DNA from: Aurantiacibacter odishensis
GTDB lineage: Bacteria > Pseudomonadota > Alphaproteobacteria > Sphingomonadales > Sphingomonadaceae
DNA: 64,000 bases
Assembly (NCBI RefSeq): GCF_003605195.1
Contig: NZ_QYOS01000023.1
Span: forward strand, 372,001-436,000
Reading direction: 5' to 3'
Below the pieces are notes generated by a model. That model made no database searches. It was not told the DNA's origin and saw only the letters and a program-made list of their open reading frames with translations. Shown piece after piece: positions 10,277 through 18,439 of this stretch. A program made the position numbers and the translations under genes. Numbering within the stretch: the first letter of the stretch is position 1; the number at the start of each line of letters is the position of its first letter.

Positions 10277-10770
10277 CCTGGACCATCCGCGAGGAGCGCG
10301 CGGGCGATGAGCCGGCGATCCGCGCAATGACGCTGCGCGCGTTCGAGGGGCATCCCTATTCTGACGGGGATGAGGCAGACGTGATCGACCGGCTCCGGGC
10401 CGACGGAGACCTGCTGCTGTCACTGGTGGCTGTCGAGGACGGCGAGATTGTGGGCCAGGTGACCTATTCGAGCGCAAGGTTATCCAACGGGGAAGATGGG
10501 TGGATGGTCTTCGGCCCCATCGCCGTGGAACCCGCGCGGCAAGGTGAAGGCATTGGCCGCGCACTGATGGACGCAGGCGAACAGGCGATGAAGGCGCGCG
10601 GGGCCAAAGGGATTACCGTGCTGGGCGATCCGGCGCTTTATGCCCGCTTCGGCTATGTCCAGCACACGCCGCTGACACTCGAAGGCGAACTGGGCGAATA
10701 CTTGCAGGTGAAGAGTTTCGGCGCGCCAATCCCCTCCGCCACGCTGACCTATGCGCCCGCCTTCGGCTGA
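10273..10770 (+). CDS. GNAT-family N-acetyltransferase (YhbS-like)
   Basis: A 165-residue acetyltransferase with the acetyl-CoA loop RQGEGIGRAL and the usual following helix. LGDPALYARFGY near the C-terminus is typical of YhbS-type predicted acetyltransferases. The GTG start overlaps the ribA stop, so it is the last gene of that operon. Its 3' end overlaps the convergent psd gene by 22 bases. The substrate is unknown. Confidence 0.85.
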   Translation: MTWTIREERAGDEPAIRAMTLRAFEGHPYSDGDEADVIDRLRADGDLLLSLVAVEDGEIVGQVTYSSARLSNGEDGWMVFGPIAVEPARQGEGIGRALMDAGEQAMKARGAKGITVLGDPALYARFGYVQHTPLTLEGELGEYLQVKSFGAPIPSATLTYAPAFG

Positions 10771-11606
10771 ACCCAGCGCCCCAGCGCCTGGCCCATGCGC
10801 ACGCTGTCGCCTGCGCTGAACTGCTCCAGCCATTCGACACCCGGCTCGAACAGCAGAACCACGGTGGAGCCGAGGAAGAAGCGGCCCATTTCGTCTCCGG
10901 CGGCAAAGTTATGCTCTCCATCGGAGAAGGTGCGATGGCGAAGGTGCGGAGCGTGTGCAGCCTCTCGACCGCCCCATACGGTCTCGATCCCGGCCACGAT
11001 CATTGCGCCGACCATGACGCTGGCAAAACAGCCGCGAGGCCCGTCGAACAGGGCGGCGAGCCGCTCGTTGCGGGCGAACAGGTCGTCGACGTTCTCTGCA
11101 GTTACCTGGTTCACGCTGAACAGGTCGCCCGGGACGTAGATGGTGCCCAGCAGTTCCCCCGCAGCAGGCATGTGGACGCGGTGATAGTCCTTCGGGCTAA
11201 GGTAGATGGTGGCAAATGTGCCGCCTTCGAACCGCCGGGCCAGCTCCGGGTCGCCGCCCAGCAGCTGTGTCGCAGTGAACTCGCGCCCCTTGGCCTGAAA
11301 GATACGCCCTTCCTCGATATGGCCGATCTGGCTGATCGCGCCATCGGCGGGGGACACGACGAATTCCTCGGCATCGGCCAGCGGTCGGGCGCCGGGTTTC
11401 AGCTCGCGAGTGAAAAAGTCGTTGAAGCTGGCATAGGCTTCGACGGGGCGTGCGGCCTCGGTCATGTCGACATCGTAGGCATCGATGAAGCGGCGGATCA
11501 GCCTGTCCTTCAGCCAAGGTGTCTCGCTTCCCGCGAACCTGCCAGCAAGGCGGGAGATTCCGTGGTGTGGCAGCGCGTGCTGTAGCCAGATGAACGGATT
11601 TGCCAT
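10749..11606 (-). CDS. psd: Phosphatidylserine decarboxylase
   Basis: A 285-residue proenzyme that makes phosphatidylethanolamine at the inner membrane. The self-cleavage motif LGST is visible near the C-terminus (FFLGSTVVLLFEPG); cleavage between Gly and Ser gives the large subunit and a short pyruvoyl subunit. FSVNQVTAENVDDLFARNER is typical of the long PSD-B class. The start codon shares a base with the stop of the upstream zinc-finger gene, so the two are co-transcribed. Confidence 0.95.
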   Translation of the reverse strand: MANPFIWLQHALPHHGISRLAGRFAGSETPWLKDRLIRRFIDAYDVDMTEAARPVEAYASFNDFFTRELKPGARPLADAEEFVVSPADGAISQIGHIEEGRIFQAKGREFTATQLLGGDPELARRFEGGTFATIYLSPKDYHRVHMPAAGELLGTIYVPGDLFSVNQVTAENVDDLFARNERLAALFDGPRGCFASVMVGAMIVAGIETVWGGREAAHAPHLRHRTFSDGEHNFAAGDEMGRFFLGSTVVLLFEPGVEWLEQFSAGDSVRMGQALGRWVQPKAGA

Positions 11607-11869
11607 CAGCGCAGCTGACTGTCCTTGGAACCGCGCCGGTTCAGCGTCGAGTGACGCACCGCGCTATCCTTTCCGGATTGGCATTCCACACAGGTGCGAA
11701 CACCGGGCACGGCCTCGCGGCGCTTTTCGGGGATGTCCTCGCCGCAGATGTCGCAATACTCGGCGCTTTCCCCCTTGGGAATGCGCGCGCGTGCGGCGGC
11801 GACAGCGTCGCTTACCGTATCGTCGATCTGGTCCTGCACCGCGCCATCGCGCGACCATCCGCCTGCCAT
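11606..11869 (-). CDS. DksA/TraR-family C4 zinc-finger protein (short, YbiI-like)
   Basis: An 87-residue protein with a C4 zinc finger (CDIC, 17 residues, then CVEC). It lacks the long N-terminal coiled coil of true DksA, so it resembles the short YbiI/TraR group. DksA-type proteins enter the RNA polymerase secondary channel; whether this short form does so is unknown. It lies directly upstream of and overlaps psd. A longer, broken paralogue is at 40,256-40,585. Confidence 0.88.
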   Translation of the reverse strand: MAGGWSRDGAVQDQIDDTVSDAVAAARARIPKGESAEYCDICGEDIPEKRREAVPGVRTCVECQSGKDSAVRHSTLNRRGSKDSQLR

Positions 11870-11945
11870 GGGAAATCTCCTGGTTTCTCAGCCAATGGCC
11901 TAGCAGGGTCACACGTTCCCGCAAAAGACCCGCTGGCGAGAGGCG

Positions 11946-12935
11946 TCAGCGGATGATCTCGTAACGTGTCAAGCGGCGGTCGAGCGCGTTCTCGCCCACG
12001 CCGCCCATGTCGCCCGACCAGTCGGCGACGAAAACCGACTCGCGATCGACCCCGCTGGCGAAGCGCGCATCGTTGCCGACAACGGACAGGCCGGAACTGT
12101 CGCGCGCGCGCCCCTCGGCGGCGACGGCGATGAAGGCGGCGTGGTTTTCCTTGTCCTGCCCCTGCACGAACCAGTTGTTGGCGATCTGCCCGCTGGCCCC
12201 ACCTGGCAGGTCGATCATGTAATTGGTGCCGCGCCCGGCGGAATCGTCGAAGCTGGAGGATGCAATGTCGACGCGGATCGCGCGGGCCTTCACATAGTGG
12301 CCGCCGCGTCCCTGCTCGAACCGACTGCGGGTGATGCGCACGTGGCCGTATTCGCCGGTGTAGATCGAATGGGCGCAGCCGCCCGAACCCTCGCAAGTGC
12401 CGAGGCGGGTGAAGGTGCTGCGGTCGATCACCAGCCGCCCGGCGGGATCGTTGTGCGTCAGGATGCCCTGCTGGCTATCGCGGAACCAGCTTTGTGCCAC
12501 GGTCAGGTTGCCCTGCTCCAGCCGGATGCCCGAACCGTTGAAATCGGGCACACGCACGTTCTGGAAGACGATGCCGGAAACTTCTGCGCTGCGTCCGCGC
12601 AGCACCAGCGCGGCCTTGCCCTCGCATGTCACGCCGTCGAACACGGCGGCCCCCGCCTGCGCGGAAAGGTAGGACACGGAGCCTGCGGTCTGCACCGCGC
12701 ACTGTTCGTAGCGGCCGGGCGCGATGGAGATGGAGCCGCGCGCGTCGCCGATGGCATCGACCGCGTCCTGCAGCCGATCGTAGCCGCGCCCGGTCTCCAC
12801 CACGGTGAACGGAGGCTGCCGCTCCTGCGCGAACAGGGTCGCAAGCGGAATGGCGGCCACGGCGAGGGCGGCAAAGGCCCCGATCACGCCTGTCGGCAAG
12901 CGGCGCGGGGCAAGGCGGGAAACCTGCGAGATCAT
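11946..12935 (-). CDS. Secreted right-handed parallel beta-helix protein
   Basis: A 329-residue protein with an N-terminal hydrophobic signal sequence (about residues 14-36). A pectate-lyase-like start follows (YDRLQDAVDAIGDARGSI, then APGRYEQCAV) and then repeating short strands of the GIRLEQGNLTVAQSWF type, as in parallel beta-helix carbohydrate-active proteins. No catalytic motif of a named lyase is clear, so substrate and activity are unknown. It stands alone between the DksA-like gene and the RHH regulator. Confidence 0.75.
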   Translation of the reverse strand: MISQVSRLAPRRLPTGVIGAFAALAVAAIPLATLFAQERQPPFTVVETGRGYDRLQDAVDAIGDARGSISIAPGRYEQCAVQTAGSVSYLSAQAGAAVFDGVTCEGKAALVLRGRSAEVSGIVFQNVRVPDFNGSGIRLEQGNLTVAQSWFRDSQQGILTHNDPAGRLVIDRSTFTRLGTCEGSGGCAHSIYTGEYGHVRITRSRFEQGRGGHYVKARAIRVDIASSSFDDSAGRGTNYMIDLPGGASGQIANNWFVQGQDKENHAAFIAVAAEGRARDSSGLSVVGNDARFASGVDRESVFVADWSGDMGGVGENALDRRLTRYEIIR

Positions 12936-12976
12936 GGGCGCAGACTAGCGTACAATGGTTAACGCCCTGCCCCTTG

Positions 12977-13177
12977 TCAGGCGTCCTTCGGTGGCCTCCC
13001 CCGGCGCGGAGCGACCGTTTTCGGCACCTCGATCCCGCGCCGTTTCAGGGCCTCGCGCAGCAGCACCTCTATCTCGGCATTGACCGAACGCAGTTCGCCT
13101 GCGGCAAGGCGCTCCACAACGTCGTGGAGCGCCGGGTCTAGCCGCAGGGCAAATGCTTTCTTCTGGGCCTTGGGCAT
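12977..13177 (-). CDS. Ribbon-helix-helix (Arc-like) DNA-binding protein
   Basis: A 66-residue protein. The first 20 residues form the beta-strand that reads DNA in Arc/MetJ regulators (KAFALRLDPALHDVVERLA), followed by two helices and a basic tail (RRGRPPK). It starts six bases after the SPFH gene stop and is clearly the second gene of that operon. RHH proteins of this size usually repress their own promoter, and a fitting inverted repeat lies at 14,107-14,140. An antitoxin role is possible, but no toxin is adjacent. Confidence 0.8.
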   Translation of the reverse strand: MPKAQKKAFALRLDPALHDVVERLAAGELRSVNAEIEVLLREALKRRGIEVPKTVAPRRGRPPKDA

Positions 13178-13183
13178 GGGTTT

Positions 13184-14092
13184 TTACTGGTAGAGCGAGC
13201 CCGCGTTGACGACCGGGTTCACGTCCCGCTCGCCGCACAGCACCACCATCAGGTTGGACACCATGGCCGCGCGGCGCTCGTCATCAAGGTGTACGATATC
13301 GTCGGCGGACAGCTTTTCCAGCGCCATCTCCACCATGGAAACCGCGCCCATCACCAGCTTGGCGCGGGCGGCGATCACGGCCTCGGCCTGCTGGCGGCGG
13401 AGCATGGCCCCGGCGATTTCGCTGGCGTAGGCAAGGTGGGTGAGGCCCGCCTCGTCCACCACGATCCCGGCCACAGCAAGGCGCTCGTTGAGCTCGGCCT
13501 GCAATTCGGAGTTCACCACGTCCGGGCTGCCGCGCAGCGTCGTCTCGTTTTCCTCGAAATCGTCGTAGGGATGGCGCGCGCCCACGGTGCGCAGGCCCGC
13601 CTCGATCTGGATGTTCACGAACTCATCGTAATCGTCGACGTCGAACACGGCCTGCGCCGTATCGCGCACGCGCCACACCACGTTACAGGCAATGTCGATG
13701 GGGTTGCCGCGCAGGTCGTTGATCTTGATACGCTCGGAATGGATGTTGTGTGCGCGCACGCTGATCTTCTGCTTCATCATCCACGGCCAGACCCAGCGAA
13801 GGCCCTCCGTCCGGTCGGTGCCGCGATACTCGCCGAACAGCGTGATCACCGCGCCCTGGTTCGGCTGGATCATGTAGAAGCCGATCCACGACAGCAGGCC
13901 GACCAGCGCGATGAGAATGCCGATAATCAGCATCAGCGGGGACCCGTCCGCCTTGGCAACTGACACGCCCGCGAGAAATAGCCAGACGCCGCCCAGCGTC
14001 AGCGCCAGCGATACCAGCAGCATGACATAACCGTTGTAGCCGCTCGCCGGGACTTCCCGGCTGCGCGCCATGGGAATGTGTTCTGTACTCAT
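13184..14092 (-). CDS. SPFH/band-7 domain membrane protein
   Basis: A 302-residue protein with two closely spaced N-terminal membrane segments (about residues 20-65). An SPFH domain follows ([16 protein letters not shown] onwards), and the C-terminal part is rich in Ala and Glu ([19 protein letters not shown]) and probably coiled coil. SPFH proteins form ring-like membrane scaffolds and often control proteases or lipid domains. A strong Shine-Dalgarno sequence (CAGGAGGG) precedes ATG 14092. It is first in a two-gene operon with the RHH regulator. Confidence 0.9.
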   Translation of the reverse strand: MSTEHIPMARSREVPASGYNGYVMLLVSLALTLGGVWLFLAGVSVAKADGSPLMLIIGILIALVGLLSWIGFYMIQPNQGAVITLFGEYRGTDRTEGLRWVWPWMMKQKISVRAHNIHSERIKINDLRGNPIDIACNVVWRVRDTAQAVFDVDDYDEFVNIQIEAGLRTVGARHPYDDFEENETTLRGSPDVVNSELQAELNERLAVAGIVVDEAGLTHLAYASEIAGAMLRRQQAEAVIAARAKLVMGAVSMVEMALEKLSADDIVHLDDERRAAMVSNLMVVLCGERDVNPVVNAGSLYQ

Positions 14093-14106
14093 CGAAAACC
14101 CTCCTG

Positions 14107-14140
14107 TTTGATATAATTATGATATTACTTTTATATCAAA
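14107..14140 (-). promoter_or_regulatory. Probable operator of the SPFH-RHH operon
   Basis: A perfect 10-base inverted repeat, TTTGATATAA (14107-14116) and TTATATCAAA (14131-14140), is separated by 14 bases. The spacer holds a further TGATAT in direct orientation to the left arm and 11 bases after it, so three TGATAT-type half-sites lie within 34 bases. The site is very AT-rich in a GC-rich genome and sits immediately upstream of the SPFH Shine-Dalgarno sequence. RHH dimers bind such repeated short half-sites; autoregulation is inferred. Confidence 0.6.
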
Positions 14141-14175
14141 TTGCCGGTTTGGGGAAGCAGAATCGGGAATGTGCC

Positions 14176-15966
14176 TCAGCTCTCTGCAATCGCCTTGAGG
14201 AATGCCTCGCCGTAAGCTTCCAGCTTCTTCGCGCCGACACCGGGGATTTGCGACATCTCGGCGAGGTTCACCGGCCTGTCCGCCGCCATCGCGCGCAAGA
14301 CCGCATCGTGGAACACCACATAGGGCGGAACGCCCGCTTCCGCCGCCAGATCGCGCCGCAGGTTGCGCAAGGCATCGAACAGCGGATCGCCCACGGGATT
14401 GGGGGTGGAGCCACCACGCCCCCGCCCGTTCCGTCCACGCTGACGCTCCGGTGGCTTGGCCATCACCACTTCGGCCTCGCCTGTCAGGATATCGCGCGCG
14501 TCCCCTGCCAGCGCGAGGCCGCCGTGCTCGGTCTGCACCAGGCTGCCGCGCACCTGAAGCGCGCGGGATACGGGCTGGAGGAGCGCCGCATCCTCGCCCT
14601 CCACGATCCCGAACACCGACAGGCTCTCATGCCCCTTTTGCACCACGCGTTCGTCGGCAACGCCGGTCAGAACCTTTTGCAAGTGGCCGAAGCCGAAGGT
14701 CTGCCCGGTGCGATAGACGGCGGACAGGAGCTTGCGCGCAAGCTGTGTCACTTCGATCACCTTGGGCGGATCGAGGCAGTTGTCGCAATTGCCGCAGGTC
14801 TGCGGCGGATCCTCGCCGAAATGACGCAGCAACACGGCGCGGCGGCAACCGGCGGTCTCGACAAGACCTGCCAGTGCATCGAGCCGCTGCCGCTCGCCGT
14901 GCTGGCGTGCCTCGTCCACCTCGGCCACGCGCATCCGCGCCTGCGCGAAGTCGCCCGCGCCCCACAGCATCAGGGCCACAGACGGATCGCCGTCGCGGCC
15001 CGCGCGGCCCGTTTCCTGGTAATAGGCCTCGATCGACTTGGGCGTTGCCGCGTGTGCGACGAAGCGCACGTCCGGCTTGTCGATCCCCATGCCGAAGGCG
15101 ATAGTCGCCACCATCACCATGTCCTCGCTGGCGACGAACTTCGCCTGGTTCTCGGCGCGAACCTCTGGCGACAGGCCTGCGTGATAGGGCAGCACCGAGC
15201 GGCCCGTGTCCTTCGCCAGTTGTTCAGCCAGCTGCTCCACCTTGCGGCGGGTGGGTGCGTAGACGATGCCCGGACCCGGATTATCCGCGCACAGCCGAGC
15301 CAGTTGCCGGGGCAGCGAATCGCGCGGGCGAATGGCGTAGCGGATATTGGGCCGGTCGAACCCGGCGACGACCAGGCCTTCCTCCGGAATTCCAAGCTGA
15401 GCAAGGATATCGGCCCGCGTATGTGCGTCCGCCGTGGCCGTCAGCGCAAGGCGCGGCACATCGGGGAAGGCATCCATCAACGGCCGAAGCTGGCGATAGT
15501 CCGGGCGGAAATCGTGGCCCCATTCGGAAACACAGTGCGCCTCGTCCACCGCGAACAGGGCAACCCGCGCAGAGGTCAGCAGGTCGCGAAAGCCAGGCTG
15601 GCTGGCACGTTCCGGAGCGACGTATAGCAGGTCCAGTTCGCCAGCCCGGAATGCATCCAGCGTCTCGCGCCAGTCGGCATCGGCGCTGGTGAGCGTGGCA
15701 GCGCGTATGCCGTTGGCCCGCGCGCTGCGCAACTGGTCGTGCATCAGGGCGATGAGCGGCGAGATCACCACGCACGTTCCCTCCAGCATGGTCGCGGGAA
15801 GCTGGTAAGTGAGCGACTTGCCCGCCCCCGTCGGCATTACCGCCAGCGTGCTCTGCCGCGCCAGCACGCGCTCCACCACGTCAGCCTGCCGACCGCGGAA
15901 GTCAGCAAAGCCAAAGAGGCGGCGCAATTCCTCGCGCGCCCGGGCAAGATCCAGCGTGTCGATCAC
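14176..15966 (-). CDS. recQ: ATP-dependent DNA helicase RecQ
   Basis: A 596-residue 3'-5' DNA helicase with the complete RecQ layout. Walker A MPTGAGKSLTYQLPA is at about residues 44-58, and the DEAH box continues into VDEAHCVSEWGHDFRPDY. The zinc-binding RQC part has CRRAVLL...CGNCDNC, and an HRDC domain closes the C-terminus. The length is normal. It is transcribed toward the SPFH operon, with 83 bases between. Confidence 0.97.
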   Translation of the reverse strand: MIDTLDLARAREELRRLFGFADFRGRQADVVERVLARQSTLAVMPTGAGKSLTYQLPATMLEGTCVVISPLIALMHDQLRSARANGIRAATLTSADADWRETLDAFRAGELDLLYVAPERASQPGFRDLLTSARVALFAVDEAHCVSEWGHDFRPDYRQLRPLMDAFPDVPRLALTATADAHTRADILAQLGIPEEGLVVAGFDRPNIRYAIRPRDSLPRQLARLCADNPGPGIVYAPTRRKVEQLAEQLAKDTGRSVLPYHAGLSPEVRAENQAKFVASEDMVMVATIAFGMGIDKPDVRFVAHAATPKSIEAYYQETGRAGRDGDPSVALMLWGAGDFAQARMRVAEVDEARQHGERQRLDALAGLVETAGCRRAVLLRHFGEDPPQTCGNCDNCLDPPKVIEVTQLARKLLSAVYRTGQTFGFGHLQKVLTGVADERVVQKGHESLSVFGIVEGEDAALLQPVSRALQVRGSLVQTEHGGLALAGDARDILTGEAEVVMAKPPERQRGRNGRGRGGSTPNPVGDPLFDALRNLRRDLAAEAGVPPYVVFHDAVLRAMAADRPVNLAEMSQIPGVGAKKLEAYGEAFLKAIAES

Positions 15967-16087
15967 GATGCTCCATGTGACAGGTCGCCGCCCCCGCGCC
16001 TACCGTCGCAACAGGCATTTCCACGTGGACGTTGCGCGGCTATACCGCCGCCTCAGTTCAACCACGAGGAAGGGGACATAGCCCACC

Positions 16088-16390
16088 ATGAAAAAGCTTG
16101 CATTCGTTACCATCACCGCCGCTCTCGCGCTCGCCGCCTGCGGTGATTCCACCGACGCTTCCGAAGAAGCCGTTGCCGACACCGTGGAAGTGCCCGCGGA
16201 CGATGCGATGGCCGGTGCGCCCGATCCGGTCGAGGATGCCGATGCCATGACGGAAGAAGACGTCGAAGCCGCGATGGACGAAGCCGAAGCCACCGCCGAA
16301 GCCGCCGGTGACGAGGCCCAGGAAGCCGTCGACGATGCCCTCGCCGCTGCCGAGGCTGCACAGGCCGAAATGGACGCCGCGACCGAGTGA
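16088..16390 (+). CDS. Small acidic lipoprotein
   Basis: A 100-residue protein with a lipoprotein signal peptide (MKKLAFVTITAALALAAC; lipobox LAAC, Cys18). The rest is almost only Ala, Glu and Asp with a few Val and Met, and looks disordered or loosely helical. The next reading frame starts in its stop codon. A very similar composition is found in the lipoprotein at 17,694-17,945 on the other side of phhA. The function is unknown. Confidence 0.7.
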   Translation: MKKLAFVTITAALALAACGDSTDASEEAVADTVEVPADDAMAGAPDPVEDADAMTEEDVEAAMDEAEATAEAAGDEAQEAVDDALAAAEAAQAEMDAATE

Positions 16391-16614
16391 TCCGCGCGCG
16401 CAACCAGCGCAGGTGGGGCCGGGCCTTCGCGGGCCTGGCCCTTCTTGCATGTGCCGCCTGCAGCGACGGCGAGACAGGTCGCGGCCCCGCACCCGCGACA
16501 GAGGGCGAGGAAGCCGCCCTGCGAGATGCCGCCGCCATGCTGGAGGAACGCGAACCTGCTGGAAACGTAGATGAAACAACGCCGGACGAAACGACCGTGC
16601 CCCAGGCCCCATGA
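16387..16614 (+). CDS. Small putative lipoprotein
   Basis: A 75-residue ORF with a basic N-terminus, a hydrophobic segment and a possible lipobox (ACAAC, Cys about 26), then an acidic, Pro- and Thr-rich tail. The GTG start overlaps the stop of the preceding lipoprotein gene. It is short and of low complexity, so it could be a poorly conserved lipoprotein or a non-expressed frame. The translational overlap is the main support. Confidence 0.5.
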   Translation: MIRARNQRRWGRAFAGLALLACAACSDGETGRGPAPATEGEEAALRDAAAMLEEREPAGNVDETTPDETTVPQAP

Positions 16615-16651
16615 TTCGCTCCGGCCCGACAGATGTGGTATCAAGTGAAAC

Positions 16652-17611
16652 ATGACCGATATTGCCGAAAAGCCGCCTGAAGCCGAAGAACGCCCGCACG
16701 ATTTCAGCGCCCTGCCTGTGGTCTCGAACGATGTCTTCACCGCGCCGCTCAAACGCCCCGCCCACGTGGGCGAGGACTGGCTGGAGCCGCAGCAAACGCA
16801 GTACGACAGTGAGGACGACAAGGTCTGGGACGACCTGTTCGCGCGCCAGATGGGCGTGCTGCCCGGCCGCGCGTGTTCGGCCATGCTGGAAGGGCTTGAA
16901 AAGCTCGACCTCGGCAAGGGCGGCGTGCCCGATTTCGGAGAGCTATCTGAGGAACTGGGCAAGCTGACCGGCTGGAGCGTGGTGCCCGTGCCCATGCTGA
17001 TTCCCGATCACGTGTTCTTCTGGCACCTCGCCAATCGCCGCTTCCCGGCTGGCAACTTCATCCGCACGCGCGAGACTTTCGACTACATCCAGGAGCCGGA
17101 CGTCTTCCACGATGTGTTCGGCCACGTGCCGCTGCTGACCGACCCGACGTTTGCCGACTACATGCAGGAATACGGCCGCGCGGGGTGGAAGGCCATGCGC
17201 TACAACAAGCTGAAGGCGCTGGGTTCGCTTTACTGGTACACGGTGGAATTCGGCCTGATGCTGGAAGCGGGCGAACCGCGCATCTACGGTGCGGGCATCC
17301 TGTCCGGCCCGACCGAGGCGATCTTCGCATTGGAGGGTGAAAGCCCCAACCGCATCATGCTGAATGTCGACCGGGTCATGCGCACCGACTACGTGATCGA
17401 TGACCTGCAACCGACCTATTTCGTGATCGAGAGCTTCGAGGATCTTTACCGCCAGACGGTGGAACGCGATTTCGATCGGCTTTATCGCAACCTCGGTGCC
17501 GGGTTCACCTATGCCAATTCGGCGGTGATCGACGTCGACAACGTGCTGCACCGGGGCACACAGGAATATTTCCTGCGCGGCGGGCGCGGAAGCAGCGCCA
17601 GGCCGGTCTGA
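16652..17611 (+). CDS. phhA: Phenylalanine 4-monooxygenase
   Basis: A 319-residue iron- and pterin-dependent hydroxylase that turns phenylalanine into tyrosine. It shows the metal site HDVFGHVPLL (two His ligands) and a downstream acidic ligand in EFGLM. The pterin and substrate region VPVPMLIPDHVFFWHLANR is also clear. It lacks the regulatory ACT domain of animal enzymes, as usual in bacteria. The N-terminal 50 residues are less conserved. It is flanked by small acidic lipoprotein genes and ends at a bidirectional terminator. Confidence 0.95.
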   Translation: MTDIAEKPPEAEERPHDFSALPVVSNDVFTAPLKRPAHVGEDWLEPQQTQYDSEDDKVWDDLFARQMGVLPGRACSAMLEGLEKLDLGKGGVPDFGELSEELGKLTGWSVVPVPMLIPDHVFFWHLANRRFPAGNFIRTRETFDYIQEPDVFHDVFGHVPLLTDPTFADYMQEYGRAGWKAMRYNKLKALGSLYWYTVEFGLMLEAGEPRIYGAGILSGPTEAIFALEGESPNRIMLNVDRVMRTDYVIDDLQPTYFVIESFEDLYRQTVERDFDRLYRNLGAGFTYANSAVIDVDNVLHRGTQEYFLRGGRGSSARPV

Positions 17612-17635
17612 TCCTGCCAGTCACAATCGCATAGA

Positions 17636-17671
17636 AAAAGGGCCGACCCTCCAGCGAGGATCGGCCCTTTT
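17636..17671. terminator. Bidirectional intrinsic terminator
   Basis: A perfect 11-base inverted repeat (AAAAGGGCCGA at 17636-17646 with its complement at 17661-17671) carries A residues on one side and T residues on the other. It can therefore end both phhA on the plus strand and the convergent lipoprotein gene on the minus strand. Confidence 0.88.
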
Positions 17672-17693
17672 CATGTTCTGGGAAAGGCGTCTC

Positions 17694-17945
17694 TTAGTTG
17701 ACGGCTTCTTCCATGCCTTCGGTGTAGGTGTCGGTGTCGCCTTCGGCGGCGTCTTCGATGTCGTCAGCTTCGGCTTCCATCGCGTCCGCTTCTTCGTCGG
17801 TGATCATGCCGGCGTCTTCCATGTCGTCGGCCTGCTCTTCCATGGCTTCGGCTTCTTCTTCTGCAGCTTCTTCGCTCGGGCTATCACAGGCAGCGAGACC
17901 GAGGCCCAGCGCAGCAGCAGAGGCGAAAGCAAGAATCTTCTTCAT
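17694..17945 (-). CDS. Small acidic lipoprotein
   Basis: An 83-residue protein. ATG 17945 gives a clean lipoprotein signal peptide (MKKILAFASAAALGLGLAAC, Cys20); an upstream ATG would add 11 residues and spoil it. The mature part is almost entirely Glu, Ala, Asp and Met. It resembles the lipoprotein at 16,088-16,390 in signal peptide and composition and is a probable distant paralogue. The function is unknown. Confidence 0.7.
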   Translation of the reverse strand: MKKILAFASAAALGLGLAACDSPSEEAAEEEAEAMEEQADDMEDAGMITDEEADAMEAEADDIEDAAEGDTDTYTEGMEEAVN

Positions 17946-18005
17946 TTGGTACTTCCCTTCCAGAAACGGCCATCCCACACACGGAAAAGGCCTTGAGAAA
18001 CGATA

Positions 18006-18296
18006 CTAACGTCTTTCCAGACCCGGCTCGAAAAACCCGCGCATGTGCAGCAAATGACAAGCTGCGAGCGCGGCTATAGCCCCGGCCATGGTGATCAACA
18101 ACGCATCTACCGTATAGGTTCCTGAAATAAGATTCCCCTCGCTCAGGGCAGGGGTAAGGAGGATGCCGGACACAAGCGAGCCGGCCACACCGACTCCGAT
18201 GAAACGGGCGAGCGCGCGGGTGGATTCGGCGCGCAGCACGAATGCCGCCTGCCAACCCAGGACCACGCCCACCAGTATCATGTAGAGATAGCCCAT
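18006..18296 (-). CDS. Small integral membrane protein
   Basis: A 96-residue protein with three hydrophobic segments (about residues 3-20, 32-50 and 62-82) and short polar loops. Size and pattern are like GlsB/YeaQ/YmgE transglycosylase-associated membrane proteins, but the defining glycines are not clear enough to name it. It lies between a lipoprotein gene and uppP. Confidence 0.6.
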   Translation of the reverse strand: MGYLYMILVGVVLGWQAAFVLRAESTRALARFIGVGVAGSLVSGILLTPALSEGNLISGTYTVDALLITMAGAIAALAACHLLHMRGFFEPGLERR

Positions 18297-18439
18297 CTGC
18301 CTCTTCCTTGCGTTTCGTCACCTGTAGAACGGGCCATAGCGCAGGCGGGTTCCTCAAAGGCAGCCGCAGGTCGGCGCCAGATGCAGCAAGTCCGCAGGGA
18401 AGTCACTGATAAAGCTTCGTTTAATTCGTTAACGCCGGA

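Noticed and set aside
12977-13177. The RHH protein as an antitoxin of a toxin-antitoxin pair
   Set aside because: No toxin-like gene is adjacent; the partner is an SPFH membrane protein.
14107-14140. Intrinsic terminator of recQ
   Set aside because: The inverted repeat is AT-only and lacks a GC stem; position next to the SPFH ribosome site fits an operator better.
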